DNA of 64,000 bases from Clostridia bacterium. GTDB lineage: Bacteria > Bacillota > Clostridia > Christensenellales > Borkfalkiaceae. Below are positions 9,455 through 20,512 of the stretch, in pieces. Below the pieces are notes generated by a model. That model was not told the origin of the DNA. It did not search any database and saw only the letters and a program-made list of their open reading frames with translations. The stretch covers positions 1 through 64,000 of the forward strand of contig JAJPYR010000095.1 in NCBI GenBank assembly GCA_021204825.1, read 5' to 3'. Positions within the stretch are counted from its first letter, which is position 1; every line of letters starts with the position of its first letter. The position numbers and the translations under genes were made by a program.

Positions 9455-9930
9455 TCTTGATGAAATTTCTGATTACATGTCAAATACCCTATGTAACCCC
9501 GATGCATTTGAAAAGTTTAGTAGTAAAATGTTACAGCTTCTTGATCTTGCATCCAGCAATACAGCTAAGATATCTCAGATGTGCAAGGATAGTGATACGC
9601 CTATTATCATAACAAAGAATGGTTATGGTGAAATGGTTCTTATGAGTATTGAATTGTATGAAATCCAGCAGGTACAGGAGAGGGCTGCCGCACTTATCAA
9701 TGAAGCTTTGGATGAAAGAGATGCCGGAGCAGAGGCTGTGGATGGGGAAGAATTTTTTGAATCTCTGAGGAAGAAGTATGGAAGGAAAAAAGTATCAGGT
9801 GAGGATTTATCCCAGAGCACAGAATGATCTTGATGAAATTTCTGATTACATGTCAAATACCCTATGTAACCCCGATGCATTTGAAAAGTTTAGTAGTAAA
9901 ATGTTACAGCTTCTTGATCTTGCATCCAGC
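9185..9930 (+). repeat. Tandem duplication, two apparently identical 373-bp units (9185-9557, 9558-9930)
   Basis: Direct comparison; 3-nt aat at junction and at outer boundary (9931-9933). Confidence 0.95.
9405..9827 (+). CDS. Chimeric ORF: N-terminal 52 aa of RelE/ParE toxin fused to antitoxin lacking its first residues
   Basis: MEGKKYQVRIYPRAQNDLDEISDYMSN...LASSN joined to TAKISQMCKDSD...; created by 373-bp tandem duplication. Confidence 0.85.
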   Translation: MEGKKYQVRIYPRAQNDLDEISDYMSNTLCNPDAFEKFSSKMLQLLDLASSNTAKISQMCKDSDTPIIITKNGYGEMVLMSIELYEIQQVQERAAALINEALDERDAGAEAVDGEEFFESLRKKYGRKKVSGEDLSQSTE

Positions 9931-10098
9931 AATCCATATATGTATCCGCTTATACAAAACCCTCGTGTAAAAAATAAGGCTTTACGTAAGATTATAGTTG
10001 GTAAATATATAGTCTTCTATCAGCCTATGGACATAGAACACGAGATTCATGTACTGCGGATCATGCATGGCACAAGAAACTTTGATTGGGCCCTTTGA
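9778..10098 (+). CDS. RelE/ParE-family type II toxin (full length)
   Basis: YQVRIYPRAQNDLDEISDYM...KALRKIIVGKYIVFYQPMDIEHEIHVLRIMHGTRNF typical ParE/RelE fold signature. Confidence 0.9.
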   Translation: MEGKKYQVRIYPRAQNDLDEISDYMSNTLCNPDAFEKFSSKMLQLLDLASSNPYMYPLIQNPRVKNKALRKIIVGKYIVFYQPMDIEHEIHVLRIMHGTRNFDWAL

Positions 10099-10506
10099 CC
10101 TAATTATTCGGGTATATCGTTTTTTTTTTCAATGGCACTAATAACATCCGACAGGCGAGACTCTTTGGTCCCGCCTGTTATTGTTATATTGTGTGCTGAC
10201 CTTACCTGCGTATTATGGCATGCTCCTGGCAGGCCTCCTGATCCGGTCAGGCTGTTAAGGGGCATGCCTTCAGAGCCGTTTTCTGCGCTTGTGTGGACAT
10301 ATAACGGGTTATACGCTCCTGCACATATTCCGTGGATGTGTTGTGAGATTTTTGGAAGGCCCCAAAATGCATCCGTTTTGCATTGCCTTGGAGGCATGGC
10401 GGCACGAATTATAATGTACTTTCCCCTGGAGAGGGCATATGATGGAGCAAAGGGCAAAGACTGGGGAGAGGGGAGTGAGAGTACAGAACCGGAACAGGAG
10501 GCATCC

Positions 10507-12456
10507 ATGTTAAACGAACCAATCAGAGTCGGAGAGATAACGCTCAAGAACAGGGTGGTGTTCCCGCCGCTTACAACAGGATATGAAGAGAGAGACGGAA
10601 GCATAGGAGAAAAGAGCTTCAACTTCTATAAGAGGCTTGCGCAGGGCGGCGCAGGATACATCATTTTAGGGGACGTGGCGCCCATTAACACGGCATCCCC
10701 CACGCCTAAGCTTGTGTCAAACGAGCAGATACCTTCGTTCAAGGCCTTGGCAGACGCCTGCCATGAATACGGCGCAAAGCTGGGCATCCAGCTTTTCCAC
10801 CCGGAATATGACGCCGCAGGCGTGGGACAGCTCATTATGAAGTGCCAGGCCCTTGCGGCCCAGGGCAAGAAGGAAGAAGCCCAGGCGGCCTCGGATGAGG
10901 CGTATGCAAAGCTCCATCATGACATGGAGCACTTCATTAACGAGGCTACAGAGGGCCAGCTCCGGCAGATCATAGAGATAATGGTTGCCTGCGCCATACG
11001 TGCCCAGAAGGCCGGCGTGGACATAATCCAGGTGCACGGGGACAGGCTCGTAGGCTCTCTGTGCTCTCCGGTGCTCAACAAGCGCACAGATGAATACGGC
11101 GGCTCTTTAACCGGCCGCACACGCTTTGCGGTGCAGCTTGTAAAAGCCCTCCATGCTGCCCTTCCGCATATGCCCATAGATTACAAGCTTCCAATCATAA
11201 CCCCCGGACCCAACGGCACCGCACGCGGCCGCGGTGGCCTTCCCTTGGAGGAAGCCGTCCAGCTTGCACAGCTTCTGGAAGCTGCAGGCGTGAACATGTT
11301 CCATATAGCCCAGGCAAACCACACGGGCAACATGAATGACACCATACCTGCCATGGGCACCCGCCCGTACGGCTTCACCGTATACTGCGCGGAGGAGATC
11401 CGCAAGGCCGTATACGTCCCTGTATGCACCGTTGGCCGCATAACCACGGAGACGGACGCAGAGGCCATCCTCACTGCCGGCAAGGCAGACCTCATAGGCC
11501 TTGGCCGTGAGCTTATCTGTGACCCGGACTTTGCAAACAAGCTCATCTCCGGGGAGCCCATACGCCACTGCATAATGTGCAACAAAGGCTGCACGGACGC
11601 CATCCTTGGCAGAACCATTTGCCAGTGCGTCCTCAACGCAGAGAACGGCATGGAATATGAGCGCATCATAACCCCGGCAGCAACACCCAAAAAGGTTGCG
11701 GTGGTGGGAGCAGGCATAGCCGGCATGGAAGCGGCACGCGTGGCAGCCATAAAGGGGCACTCCGTAACCCTGTATGAAAAGACATACAGGCTTGGCGGAC
11801 AGCTTAACCTCGCATGCGTACCTCCCAGAAAACACGAGATGCTCCGTGCCATCTGGTACTACACCGAAGCTCTTCTCGCCCTTGGAGTGCGCATATGCAT
11901 GGGCACAGAGCCCTCCAAAGAGGACCTCAACGCATATGATGACGTCATAATAGCCACAGGAGCAAAAAACCTTATGCTTGACATCCCTGGCGTCACAGAC
12001 GCCAGCGTTATCTCTGCATGGGATGTCTTAGCCGGCAAGCATGCCCCGTTTGGCAAGGTGTCCGTAATAGGCGGAGGGCTTGTAGGGGCCGAGACCGCTG
12101 AGTACCTTGCGAACCTCGGCTGCGAAGTGTCCATAGTAGAGATGCTGCCCAGGATAGCCCAGGGCGAAAGCACTACCGTTCTGCCCTTCATGATGGAGGA
12201 TCTCACAAGCCACGGCGTGAAGATCTACACCAACACGACCCTGCAGTGCATCTGCCCCGGCTTCATCTCCTGCACGGCAGGGGAGCACAACATCCAGATA
12301 CCCTCTGACTTCGTTGTAATGGCGGTAGGCGCCCGCCGCAACCCTCTGGATTGCGAAGCCCTCACCGCGAACGTGCACTTCGTGGGGGACTGCAGAAAGG
12401 TTGCAGACATCTCATCCGCCGTCCGTGACGCCTACGACACCGCCAACTCCATCTGA
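10507..12456 (+). CDS. NADH:flavin oxidoreductase / 2,4-dienoyl-CoA reductase-like (OYE-type)
   Basis: MLNEPIRVGEITLKNRVVFPPLTT OYE start; Fe-S CIMCNKGCTDAILGRTICQCVLNAENG; GAGIAGMEAARVAAIKGHSVTLYEK dinucleotide fold; ATG 10507 after ggaacaggaggcatcc. Confidence 0.9.
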   Translation: MLNEPIRVGEITLKNRVVFPPLTTGYEERDGSIGEKSFNFYKRLAQGGAGYIILGDVAPINTASPTPKLVSNEQIPSFKALADACHEYGAKLGIQLFHPEYDAAGVGQLIMKCQALAAQGKKEEAQAASDEAYAKLHHDMEHFINEATEGQLRQIIEIMVACAIRAQKAGVDIIQVHGDRLVGSLCSPVLNKRTDEYGGSLTGRTRFAVQLVKALHAALPHMPIDYKLPIITPGPNGTARGRGGLPLEEAVQLAQLLEAAGVNMFHIAQANHTGNMNDTIPAMGTRPYGFTVYCAEEIRKAVYVPVCTVGRITTETDAEAILTAGKADLIGLGRELICDPDFANKLISGEPIRHCIMCNKGCTDAILGRTICQCVLNAENGMEYERIITPAATPKKVAVVGAGIAGMEAARVAAIKGHSVTLYEKTYRLGGQLNLACVPPRKHEMLRAIWYYTEALLALGVRICMGTEPSKEDLNAYDDVIIATGAKNLMLDIPGVTDASVISAWDVLAGKHAPFGKVSVIGGGLVGAETAEYLANLGCEVSIVEMLPRIAQGESTTVLPFMMEDLTSHGVKIYTNTTLQCICPGFISCTAGEHNIQIPSDFVVMAVGARRNPLDCEALTANVHFVGDCRKVADISSAVRDAYDTANSI

Positions 12457-12515
12457 CATAACACAATTCATCCATTACTTATATCATATCTCCAAGTTTC
12501 CGTAGGAAAGGATTG

Positions 12516-12559
12516 AACAGGAAGAACCCACCCCATATCCGGGGCGGGCTCTTTCTGTT
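12516..12559 (+). terminator. Long stem-loop downstream of flavin oxidoreductase
   Basis: AACAGGAAGAACCCACCCC..ATAT..GGGGCGGGCTCTTTCTGTT, stem with G-U pairs. Confidence 0.65.
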
Positions 12560-12818
12560 ATGCAAAAGCATTTTTAACGGATGATTAAAAAATGATTAAG
12601 AAATGATTACAAAATCGTTAAAAATCGTTCAAATCCGGTTAAAACTCAACGAAACTTGACTCATAATTAAAATTTCGCCAAAACATCAATATATATGCTC
12701 AAAACGGCCTGCTTTACATTCGCAGCTTTTCCGCAGATTGCGTATAATGACAAAATTTTATACATTATGTATAAAAAAATAGCAGCATATGTGCTCATTT
12801 TGCACAAATGCTGCATAT

Positions 12819-12910
12819 TGGCGCGGAAGGAGGGATTCGAACTCTCGCTACGCTTCTCACGTACTACTCCCTTAGCAGGGGAGCCCCTTCAGCCACTTGG
12901 GTACTTCCGC
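12819..12910 (-). tRNA. tRNA-Ser(GCT), CCA encoded
   Basis: Reverse complement gcggaagtacccaagtggctgaaggggctcccctgctaagggagtagt...gttcgaatccctccttccgcgcca; long variable arm, anticodon GCT. Confidence 0.95.
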
Positions 12911-13458
12911 ATGCCTGTAGTTCTCTCATATGTCTTTAATTAGGGAACAGTTATGACTATACCATAAAGGGTGGGGTTTGTCAAAACATTCTGTATCACA
13001 TTTGGCAATCTGCACAAAAAATTCTTATGGCCGGGGAAGGACCCTCTGTTGTCCTGTGGAAGTCATAAGATGCCCGCAGGGAGATGTGAATCCCACATCA
13101 AGACACACAGGCCTCAATATGTCTTCTGTTGGCCCTTTGTGCAATCTGCACAAAGTTTTAATGCGGCCGGAACAGGTGCCCAAGGGTCGCTCATGCGCAT
13201 ATATAAAGAGGTCACGCGTGCGCGTGTGTGAGGGATAACCTTGGAAACGTTAATATATTCCTGCATTTTGGACAGAGCAGAAGAGAAGAGCGGAGGCGGA
13301 TTCTGGAAGACGGCCAGGAAGCTTGAGACCGGGGTTGTGTGAAAATTATGAGAAAAATTTAAAAAAAATTCCAAAATCATGTTTAAAACCGCGAAAAGTG
13401 CTTTATATATTATTATGTAGGGGTTAAGTGTTCAAGGCCCCTTTGAAGACAGGCAGTT

Positions 13459-14028
13459 ATGGCAAAGAAAGACAACAAGACAACAGACAGCAAGGCCGGC
13501 GAGGCTGAGGCAAAGGCCGCGGATGAGGCCGCAGAAGAGAAAGGGCCCGCAGCGGAAGAGAAGGCGGAAGAGGTAAAGGAGCCCACTCCTTTGGAGAAGG
13601 CGCAGGCACTGGCGGAGGATTACAAGCGGAAGTGGTACAACGTTTCCGCAGAGTATGACAATTACCGCAAGCGCAACAATACGGCGGTGGCCAAGGCGTA
13701 TGCGGACGGCATGGCTGAGACCCTGTTGAAGCTCCTTCCTGTGGCGGACAACTTCGGGTATGCGCTGGACTCGGCGCCGGATGAGAAGGCAAGGACAGGG
13801 ATAGAGAAGGTCATAAAGAGCTTCAATACAATCCTCGCGTCCATGGGCGTGGAAGAGATTCCCGTGAAGCCCGGGGATCCGGTGGATGAGAGTGATATGG
13901 AAGCGGTGCTTTCCTTCCCCTGTGGGGAAGGCGAGACGCCCAACACCGTAAAGACGGTGCTGAAGAAAGGGTACAGGTCACAGGGAAAGGTTATAAGATA
14001 CGCCCAGGTGTCTGTAACGACAGAATGA
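13459..14028 (+). CDS. grpE: Nucleotide exchange factor GrpE
   Basis: Acidic N-terminus; YKRKWYNVSAEYDNYRKRN...LLPVADNFGYAL; directly upstream of dnaK. Confidence 0.95.
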   Translation: MAKKDNKTTDSKAGEAEAKAADEAAEEKGPAAEEKAEEVKEPTPLEKAQALAEDYKRKWYNVSAEYDNYRKRNNTAVAKAYADGMAETLLKLLPVADNFGYALDSAPDEKARTGIEKVIKSFNTILASMGVEEIPVKPGDPVDESDMEAVLSFPCGEGETPNTVKTVLKKGYRSQGKVIRYAQVSVTTE

Positions 14029-14121
14029 TTCCGGATCAGAGCCGTGTCCAAAGGGCCGCAGGGCTTTGGGACGGCATTGGAGATATAATTTAAGGATATA
14101 CACCATAAAGCGGAGGTTATT

Positions 14122-15921
14122 ATGGGAAAAGTTATAGGAATTGACTTAGGAACAACGAATTCATGCGTAGCCGTAATGGAAGGCGGAGAGCCCGTGGTTA
14201 TAGCAAACAGCGAAGGCTCAAGGACAACACCCTCTGTGGTATCCTTCAAGGCAGACGGAAGCCGTATAGTGGGCCAGGCCGCCAAGAGGCTTGCAGTGGC
14301 TCAGCCGGACAAGACCGTGAGCTCCATCAAGCGCCATATGGGCGAGAACTACAGGGTTAACATAGACAAGGGATACTCTCCTCAGGAGATATCCGCAATG
14401 ATACTGTCCAAGCTGAAGACAGATGCAGAGAGCTACTTAGGCGGAAAGGTTACGGACGCAGTCATCACCTGCCCCGCATACTTCAATGACTCACAGCGCC
14501 AGGCTACAAAGGATGCAGGCAAGATTGCAGGCCTCAACGTTCTGAGAATCATAAACGAGCCTACGGCGGCTGCCCTTGCATACGGCCTGGACAAGCAGGA
14601 CGGCACACAGAAGGTCATGATATATGACCTCGGCGGCGGAACGTTCGATGTCTCCATACTGGAGATAGGAGACGGCGTCTTTGAAGTGCTTGCCACGAAC
14701 GGAGACACTCATCTCGGCGGAGATGACTTCGATGCCCGCATCATGAACTACCTCGTGGAGACCTTCAAGAAAGAGAACGGCGTGGACCTTTCCAGGGACA
14801 AGCAGGCCATGCAGCGCCTTAAGGACGCAGCGGAGAAGGCCAAGATAGAACTCTCCGGCATGAACTCCACAAACATCAACCTGCCGTTTATCACCGTCAT
14901 AGACGGCCAGCCGCAGCACCTGGACGTAGACCTTTCAAAGCAGAAGTTTGAGAGCCTCACATCCGACCTCATTGAGAGAACCATAGAGCCCATGAGAAAG
15001 GCAATGGCAGACGCAGGCCTCAGTTACAGGGACCTTTCCAAGGTCATCTTCGTGGGCGGCTCCACAAGAATGCCCGCCGTATACGAGAAGGTCAAGGCCG
15101 TAACCGGCAAGGAGCCCTTCAGGGGCATCAACCCGGATGAGTGCGTGGCAATCGGCGCGGCAATCCAGGGCGGCGTCCTCTCCGGAGACGTCAAGGATGT
15201 CCTCCTTCTGGATGTAATGCCTCTTACACTTTCCATAGAGACCCTCGGCGGCGTTTCCACACCGCTCATTGAGCGCAACACAACCATCCCCGTAAAGAAG
15301 AGCCAGGTGTTCTCCACAGCCGCAGACAACCAGCCCGGAGTTGAGATCAATGTCCTCCAGGGCGAGAGAAAGTTCGCAAAGGACAACAAGTCCCTCGGCC
15401 GCTTCATGCTCACGGACATTCCTCCCGCACCCCGCGGAGTGCCTCAGATTGAGGTAACCTTCGATGTGGACGCCAACGGCATCGTGAACGTCACCGCAAA
15501 GGACCTCGGCACCGGCAAGAGCTCCAACATAACCATCACTGCATCCACGAACCTCTCCTCGGATGACATAGACAGGGCCGTAAAGGACGCAGAGAAGTAT
15601 GCGGAGGAGGACAAGAAGCGCAAGGAGGCCGTGGACAACCGCAACAACCTCGAAGGCATGATAGACTCCCTTGAAAAGACCGTCAAAGAGGCAGGGGACA
15701 AGCTCTCCGACTCAGACAAGCAGACCGTTGAGGCTGCCGTATCCAAGGCAAAGGATGCCCTCGAGTCCAATGACAATGACCGCATCAAGGCCGCATATGA
15801 CACCCTCATGAACGAGACCCAGCCCGTCATAGCCAAGATGTACCAGCAGGCACAGCAGCAGTACCAGCAGGAGCACCCCAACGGCCCGGATGATGACGGC
15901 ACGGAGTTCCAGCAGCACTAA
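14122..15921 (+). CDS. dnaK: Molecular chaperone DnaK
   Basis: [46 protein letters not shown]. Confidence 0.99.
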   Translation: MGKVIGIDLGTTNSCVAVMEGGEPVVIANSEGSRTTPSVVSFKADGSRIVGQAAKRLAVAQPDKTVSSIKRHMGENYRVNIDKGYSPQEISAMILSKLKTDAESYLGGKVTDAVITCPAYFNDSQRQATKDAGKIAGLNVLRIINEPTAAALAYGLDKQDGTQKVMIYDLGGGTFDVSILEIGDGVFEVLATNGDTHLGGDDFDARIMNYLVETFKKENGVDLSRDKQAMQRLKDAAEKAKIELSGMNSTNINLPFITVIDGQPQHLDVDLSKQKFESLTSDLIERTIEPMRKAMADAGLSYRDLSKVIFVGGSTRMPAVYEKVKAVTGKEPFRGINPDECVAIGAAIQGGVLSGDVKDVLLLDVMPLTLSIETLGGVSTPLIERNTTIPVKKSQVFSTAADNQPGVEINVLQGERKFAKDNKSLGRFMLTDIPPAPRGVPQIEVTFDVDANGIVNVTAKDLGTGKSSNITITASTNLSSDDIDRAVKDAEKYAEEDKKRKEAVDNRNNLEGMIDSLEKTVKEAGDKLSDSDKQTVEAAVSKAKDALESNDNDRIKAAYDTLMNETQPVIAKMYQQAQQQYQQEHPNGPDDDGTEFQQH

Positions 15922-16243
15922 AGCATATATCCCCCGGGGGCACGCACCTTGTGCCCCTGCGGGCACATGTGCAGGCACCCTTTAAGCCCTGCCGCATATG
16001 CATATACAACAGCATAATCCCATGCATCATTATGCCGCAGTCCCCTGTGGCATAACTCCATGTTACGGCCCTGCGCCCTGCAGGCCCCTTTTCCGGTCGA
16101 CAAGCGCCGGTGCCAGGACCATATACACGCGGCTTTAAGCCGCTTCTGCCGCCCTTCAAAGGGCCCGGCAAGATTACACAAAACGCAAAAGGCCCCGGAT
16201 ATACGCACTTGAAAGGCAGTGCAGGGGCCGGCAAAGGAAGCAT

Positions 16244-17398
16244 ATGGCAGACGAGAAGAAGAACTATTATGACATCTTAGGAGTGTCCAGGACGGCCACG
16301 CAGGACGAGATTAAGTCCGCGTACAGGAAGCTTGCGAAGCAGTACCATCCGGACTTCCACCCCAATGACCCTGAAGCAGCAGACAAGTTCAAGGAGATCA
16401 ACGAGGCCAACTCCGTGCTCTCAGATGAGCAGAAGAGGAAGCAGTATGATTTTGAGCTGGAGCATCCCAACATGGGCGGCATGGGCGGCCAGGGATTCCA
16501 GGGCAGCTATGAAGGGGACTTCTCAGACCTGGGGGACATATTCTCCAGCATCTTCGGAGGAGGATTCGGCGGGGGCTCCTCGCAGCGCTCCTCAGGGCCT
16601 GCGAAAGGGCAGGACCTTGAGTACATCCAGGAGCTTTCCTTCCTGGACGCCATAAAGGGCTGCACGAAGAACATCCAGTACTTCCGCAACGAGCCCTGCC
16701 CCACATGCAGGGGCACAGGCGCCAAGGACGGAACGGCAGTGGAGAAATGCTCCAAGTGCGGCGGCACAGGCCGTGTGCGCACGCAGGTAAACTCATTCTT
16801 CGGCGCAACCATCCAGGTGTCCGCATGCCCGGACTGCGGCGGCACCGGCCGCAGGATAAAGGAGAAGTGCCCGGACTGCAAGGGCAAGGGGTTCCTCCGG
16901 AAGGAGACCAAGTTCTCCATCAACATCCCTGCGGGCGTGGACAGCGACTCCAAACTCATCAAGCGCGGATACGGCAACTGCCCCGGCAACGGAGGGCAGA
17001 ACGGAGACCTCTACATACGCTTCAAGATTCTTCCGCACAAACTCCTGCGCCGTGAGGACAGAGACCTCTACATCACAATCCCCATTTCGTACAAGACGGC
17101 CGTCATGGGCGGCAAGATAAAGGTTCCCGGCGTGGAGGACATCTATGAGCTTGAGATTCCGGAGGGCACCCAGTCCGGCACCCGCTTCACGATGCGCGGC
17201 AAGGGCGTCAGGACTGTGAACGGCACCGGCAACCTGTATGTAACCGTAGAAATCGAAGTCCCTTCCCGCCTTTCCATGTCCCAGCGCCAGAAGCTCAAGG
17301 CATACGAAGACGAGATGCCCCTCAAGAACTTCCCCAACATGAAGAAGTTCTCGGACACTGTCTCCAGCCTGTACGGCAAGAACATAGACAAGCAGTAA
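16244..17398 (+). CDS. dnaJ: Molecular chaperone DnaJ
   Basis: J-domain with [36 protein letters not shown] zinc repeats. Confidence 0.98.
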   Translation: MADEKKNYYDILGVSRTATQDEIKSAYRKLAKQYHPDFHPNDPEAADKFKEINEANSVLSDEQKRKQYDFELEHPNMGGMGGQGFQGSYEGDFSDLGDIFSSIFGGGFGGGSSQRSSGPAKGQDLEYIQELSFLDAIKGCTKNIQYFRNEPCPTCRGTGAKDGTAVEKCSKCGGTGRVRTQVNSFFGATIQVSACPDCGGTGRRIKEKCPDCKGKGFLRKETKFSINIPAGVDSDSKLIKRGYGNCPGNGGQNGDLYIRFKILPHKLLRREDRDLYITIPISYKTAVMGGKIKVPGVEDIYELEIPEGTQSGTRFTMRGKGVRTVNGTGNLYVTVEIEVPSRLSMSQRQKLKAYEDEMPLKNFPNMKKFSDTVSSLYGKNIDKQ

Positions 17399-17580
17399 TC
17401 CGCACAAAACCATATGAGAGAGCAGGTGTACCTGCACGCACAAGGCGGGCCGAAGCGCCCGTCTTTGCACATAACCCCTTTAAAGGCCATATGTGCTTTT
17501 CTGCGGGCAGCATCCTGCATACATACAATATGAGCCCGCAGGGCTCCCAAACGGCCTCATTAGACCGAAACAGGCGACAT

Positions 17581-18801
17581 ATGAGCGTTACAGAGCGTTT
17601 TTTACGTTATATCCAAATACCAACCCCGTCCGATTCCAGCAGCACTTCATACCCGTCCAACCCGCACGAGACAGACCTCGCCGGGGTCCTTTTGCAGGAG
17701 CTTAAAGACATGGGCGTCCCTGATGCCTGCATCCGGGACGGGGTCCTGTATGCATCCATACCGTCCAACTGCGACCCCGCTCCCAGGCACTCCATTGGAT
17801 TCATTGCCCACATGGACACCGTCTCAGAGCCCGGACAGCCCCAGGTGCATCCCCGCGTCTGCAGGGACTACAACGGCGGCACTCTTGACGTGCAGAGAGA
17901 GGGGGACGGCATATCCTCCGAAGACTTCCCGCAGCTTAAAGCTTATGCCGGGGACACCATAATATGCTCTGACGGCACATCCGTTCTCGGCGCGGATGAC
18001 AAGGCAGGCATAGCCGAGATAATGCAGATGGCAGAGTATGTATGCACCCATCCGGAGTACAAACACGGCAAGATTGGCATTGCCTTCACATCTGACGAAG
18101 AGCTTGGCCGCGGGACGGAAACCTTTGACGTGCCCTTCTTCGGCTGTGACTTTGCATATACCGTAGACGGAGAGGATGAGGGTGAGATATCATACGAGAC
18201 CTTCAACGCAGCAGCCTTCACGATACGCATCCGGGGCCGCAACTGCCACCCCGGCTCCGCCAAGGGGGTTATGATAAACGCCGTCTCAGTTGCTTCAGAC
18301 CTCATCTCGCGTCTTCCCGCAGGCGAGCGTCCTGAGACAACCGAAGGCAAAGAGGGGTACTACTTCTTCAACCGCATAAAGGGGAACGTGGACGAGGCAA
18401 CCATAGAGGGCATAATCCGTGACCATGACCGCACCCGTTTCGAGGCCCGCAAGCAGCTCCTTCTGGACGCTGTGCAGTCCTTGTGCGAAACATATCCCGG
18501 CAGAATACAGATCCGGATGGAGGATGAGTATTACAACTGCGCAGAGATGATCCTGCCTCATTACCACCTGATCTGGAACGCAGAGGAGGCTATGGAAAAG
18601 GCCGGCATACAGCCTAAAATCATTCCCGTCCGGGGAGGCACAGACGGCTCCATGCTCTCATACAAGGGCTTGCCCTGCCCCAATCTTGGCACCGGCGGCC
18701 TGGGGGCGCACAGCCTCAGGGAATGCATCCCGGCAGGGGCCATGGAGCGCATGGTCCGAGTGCTCCTGGACATAATATCCGGTTATACGGAGCAGAAGTA
18801 A
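17581..18801 (+). CDS. pepT: Peptidase T
   Basis: MSVTERFLRYIQIPTPSD...IGFIAHMDTVSEPG...GTSVLGADDKAGIAEIM...GGTDGSMLSYKGLPCPNLGTGG; in-frame ATG at 17581. Confidence 0.95.
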   Translation: MSVTERFLRYIQIPTPSDSSSTSYPSNPHETDLAGVLLQELKDMGVPDACIRDGVLYASIPSNCDPAPRHSIGFIAHMDTVSEPGQPQVHPRVCRDYNGGTLDVQREGDGISSEDFPQLKAYAGDTIICSDGTSVLGADDKAGIAEIMQMAEYVCTHPEYKHGKIGIAFTSDEELGRGTETFDVPFFGCDFAYTVDGEDEGEISYETFNAAAFTIRIRGRNCHPGSAKGVMINAVSVASDLISRLPAGERPETTEGKEGYYFFNRIKGNVDEATIEGIIRDHDRTRFEARKQLLLDAVQSLCETYPGRIQIRMEDEYYNCAEMILPHYHLIWNAEEAMEKAGIQPKIIPVRGGTDGSMLSYKGLPCPNLGTGGLGAHSLRECIPAGAMERMVRVLLDIISGYTEQK

Positions 18802-19033
18802 TTCACAGGCAGTCCTGCAGGAGCGGCCCAGACACAAGAAGGGCCGCTTATTTTCTGCCCTGCAGCAAAACGGACACATATCCGGCCATTTCATGCCGTA
18901 TGCAAAAATTTGCCATACAGGTTTGCATGAACCGGCAATACTGCATCCCCTCCCGGACTGGTATTATATTTGTGCGACAGTTGTCCCATAATGTGACAAC
19001 AGTCCCATTATACAGGCTGAAGGGAGATACGGT

Positions 19034-19591
19034 ATGGAAAAGGAGAAGACAGGGGCAAAGGCCCGCACGCAGAGTTATATAGGCGATGCGCTGATAAGCC
19101 TTATGAAGGAGAGGGATTACGCAGACATAACCATATGCGAGCTGTGCGAAAAGGCCGGTGTGAGCCGCAGCACGTTTTACAGGTCATTCACAGACAAGGA
19201 GTCCGTGATGGCCTCATATCTGGACCGCACCATCTCTGAATTCATAGCTGTCAAGGGCCCTGTTCCCGACGACGAGAATGACATGTACAACTACATCTTT
19301 TCCATACTCGGCAACACATACAAGTACAAGGAAATCATTAAGTCCATGTGGAGCTCCAGCCTGTGCTTTACACTGCTGAATATTCTCAGCAATGTTTTTG
19401 TGCGGAGCTTCCCGGACAGGGAAACCACAAAGAATCTCTACAGCAAATATCCGTTGCTCCCTTACGCCTACTCAGGCATGCTGTACAATATAATGCTGCG
19501 CTGGGTCCTTGAAGACTGCAAGGAAAGCATAGCGGAAGTGGCGGACACCCTGTTCCTGGCCATATACGGCCATGAGCACAGGCGCATATAA
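19034..19591 (+). CDS. TetR/AcrR-family transcriptional regulator
   Basis: HTH DITICELCEKAGVSRSTFYRSFTDKESVM. Confidence 0.9.
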   Translation: MEKEKTGAKARTQSYIGDALISLMKERDYADITICELCEKAGVSRSTFYRSFTDKESVMASYLDRTISEFIAVKGPVPDDENDMYNYIFSILGNTYKYKEIIKSMWSSSLCFTLLNILSNVFVRSFPDRETTKNLYSKYPLLPYAYSGMLYNIMLRWVLEDCKESIAEVADTLFLAIYGHEHRRI

Positions 19592-20113
19592 CCGCTGCAT
19601 ATAAAAACCGTCCAAAGGCGGTCCGGCGGGCCGTCTTTTTTCCAGCTTTTTTTCAGCCGGAAGAAAACTGAAGCCCACAGAGCCGGCAAAAGCAGGAACA
19701 TCCGCATCCGGACTGCTGAAGGGGTGTACCAGGTCATATGCCTGCAAAACGGCAGCATATACGGCACTTTTGCAGCATGCATAAAAAATTGAAGCTACAC
19801 GGCCAAAATCGCCGGATTTTTGTGCGTATATGTTTCATGACAGACAATGGAAGCGCTAATAAACAAGTGATTATTACATTTATACAAAAATTAGCAATAA
19901 ATCTACAAAACCCATAGATTGGAAAGTGAACTGCTAAGAAACATTTGTTTCTATTCGAACCCATATACAGTCTTTTTTGGCTGAGAGGACTTTACAATCC
20001 GCCTGCATACCTGCATACGTTAAAGGGAGCGGGAGGCCGTGAAACTTAAGACGCTGTATTGTTGCACGGCAGGGGCGCATGCGGCTTTGCATAAAGCTGT
20101 CCGGGGTGTGCTC

Positions 20114-20322
20114 TGTGGATAACTTTTTGCAATATTTTGCCATTTGGACCATTACAGACGCAATAATATGATGTTATACTCCTGGAATGTGGATAAATTG
20201 TGGAATTTATTTGTTAACTTTACAATTTCATATTCCGGAAACATTCTTTCTGTGGAGAACTCATTGTGAATAACTGAGGGTAAAATATGGCATATATATG
20301 GCATTTTGGCAAGTTATCCACA
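20114..20322. promoter_or_regulatory. DnaA-box cluster (4 consensus TTATNCACA plus 1 near-consensus)
   Basis: TGTGGATAA 20114-20122 and 20188-20196; TGTGAATAA 20265-20273; TTATCCACA 20314-20322; near-box TGTGGAGAA 20251-20259; AT-rich spacer. Confidence 0.75.
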
Positions 20323-20512
20323 ATCTGTGCCACTGGCGGAATGCATAATAAAACTGTGTTTGCATACAGCCTGCCAGTCTGTCATAATATGCAGTCAGGG
20401 GCGGGGTCCTAAAATTTCATCTTCGAAAACGACACTTTGGCGGAATATTGGCTTTGTACGCGTTGACAAGGTATGTTATACTCTATGGGAGAGAGTTAAG
20501 GCACGAGATTTT

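Noticed and set aside
10132-10506. N-terminal 125-aa extension of the flavin oxidoreductase ORF
   Set aside because: The conserved OYE start (MLNEPIRVGEITLKNR) with a good SD is at 10507; the upstream part looks like intergenic read-through.
13457-13792. 111-aa Pro/Ser-rich minus-strand ORF over grpE
   Set aside because: Antisense shadow of the Glu/Ala-rich GrpE N-terminus.
20114-20322. Calling the DnaA-box cluster the chromosomal oriC outright
   Set aside because: No dnaA, dnaN, rpmH, gyrB or recF nearby, and left-flanking genes point toward rather than away from the site; reported as a cluster of unknown role.
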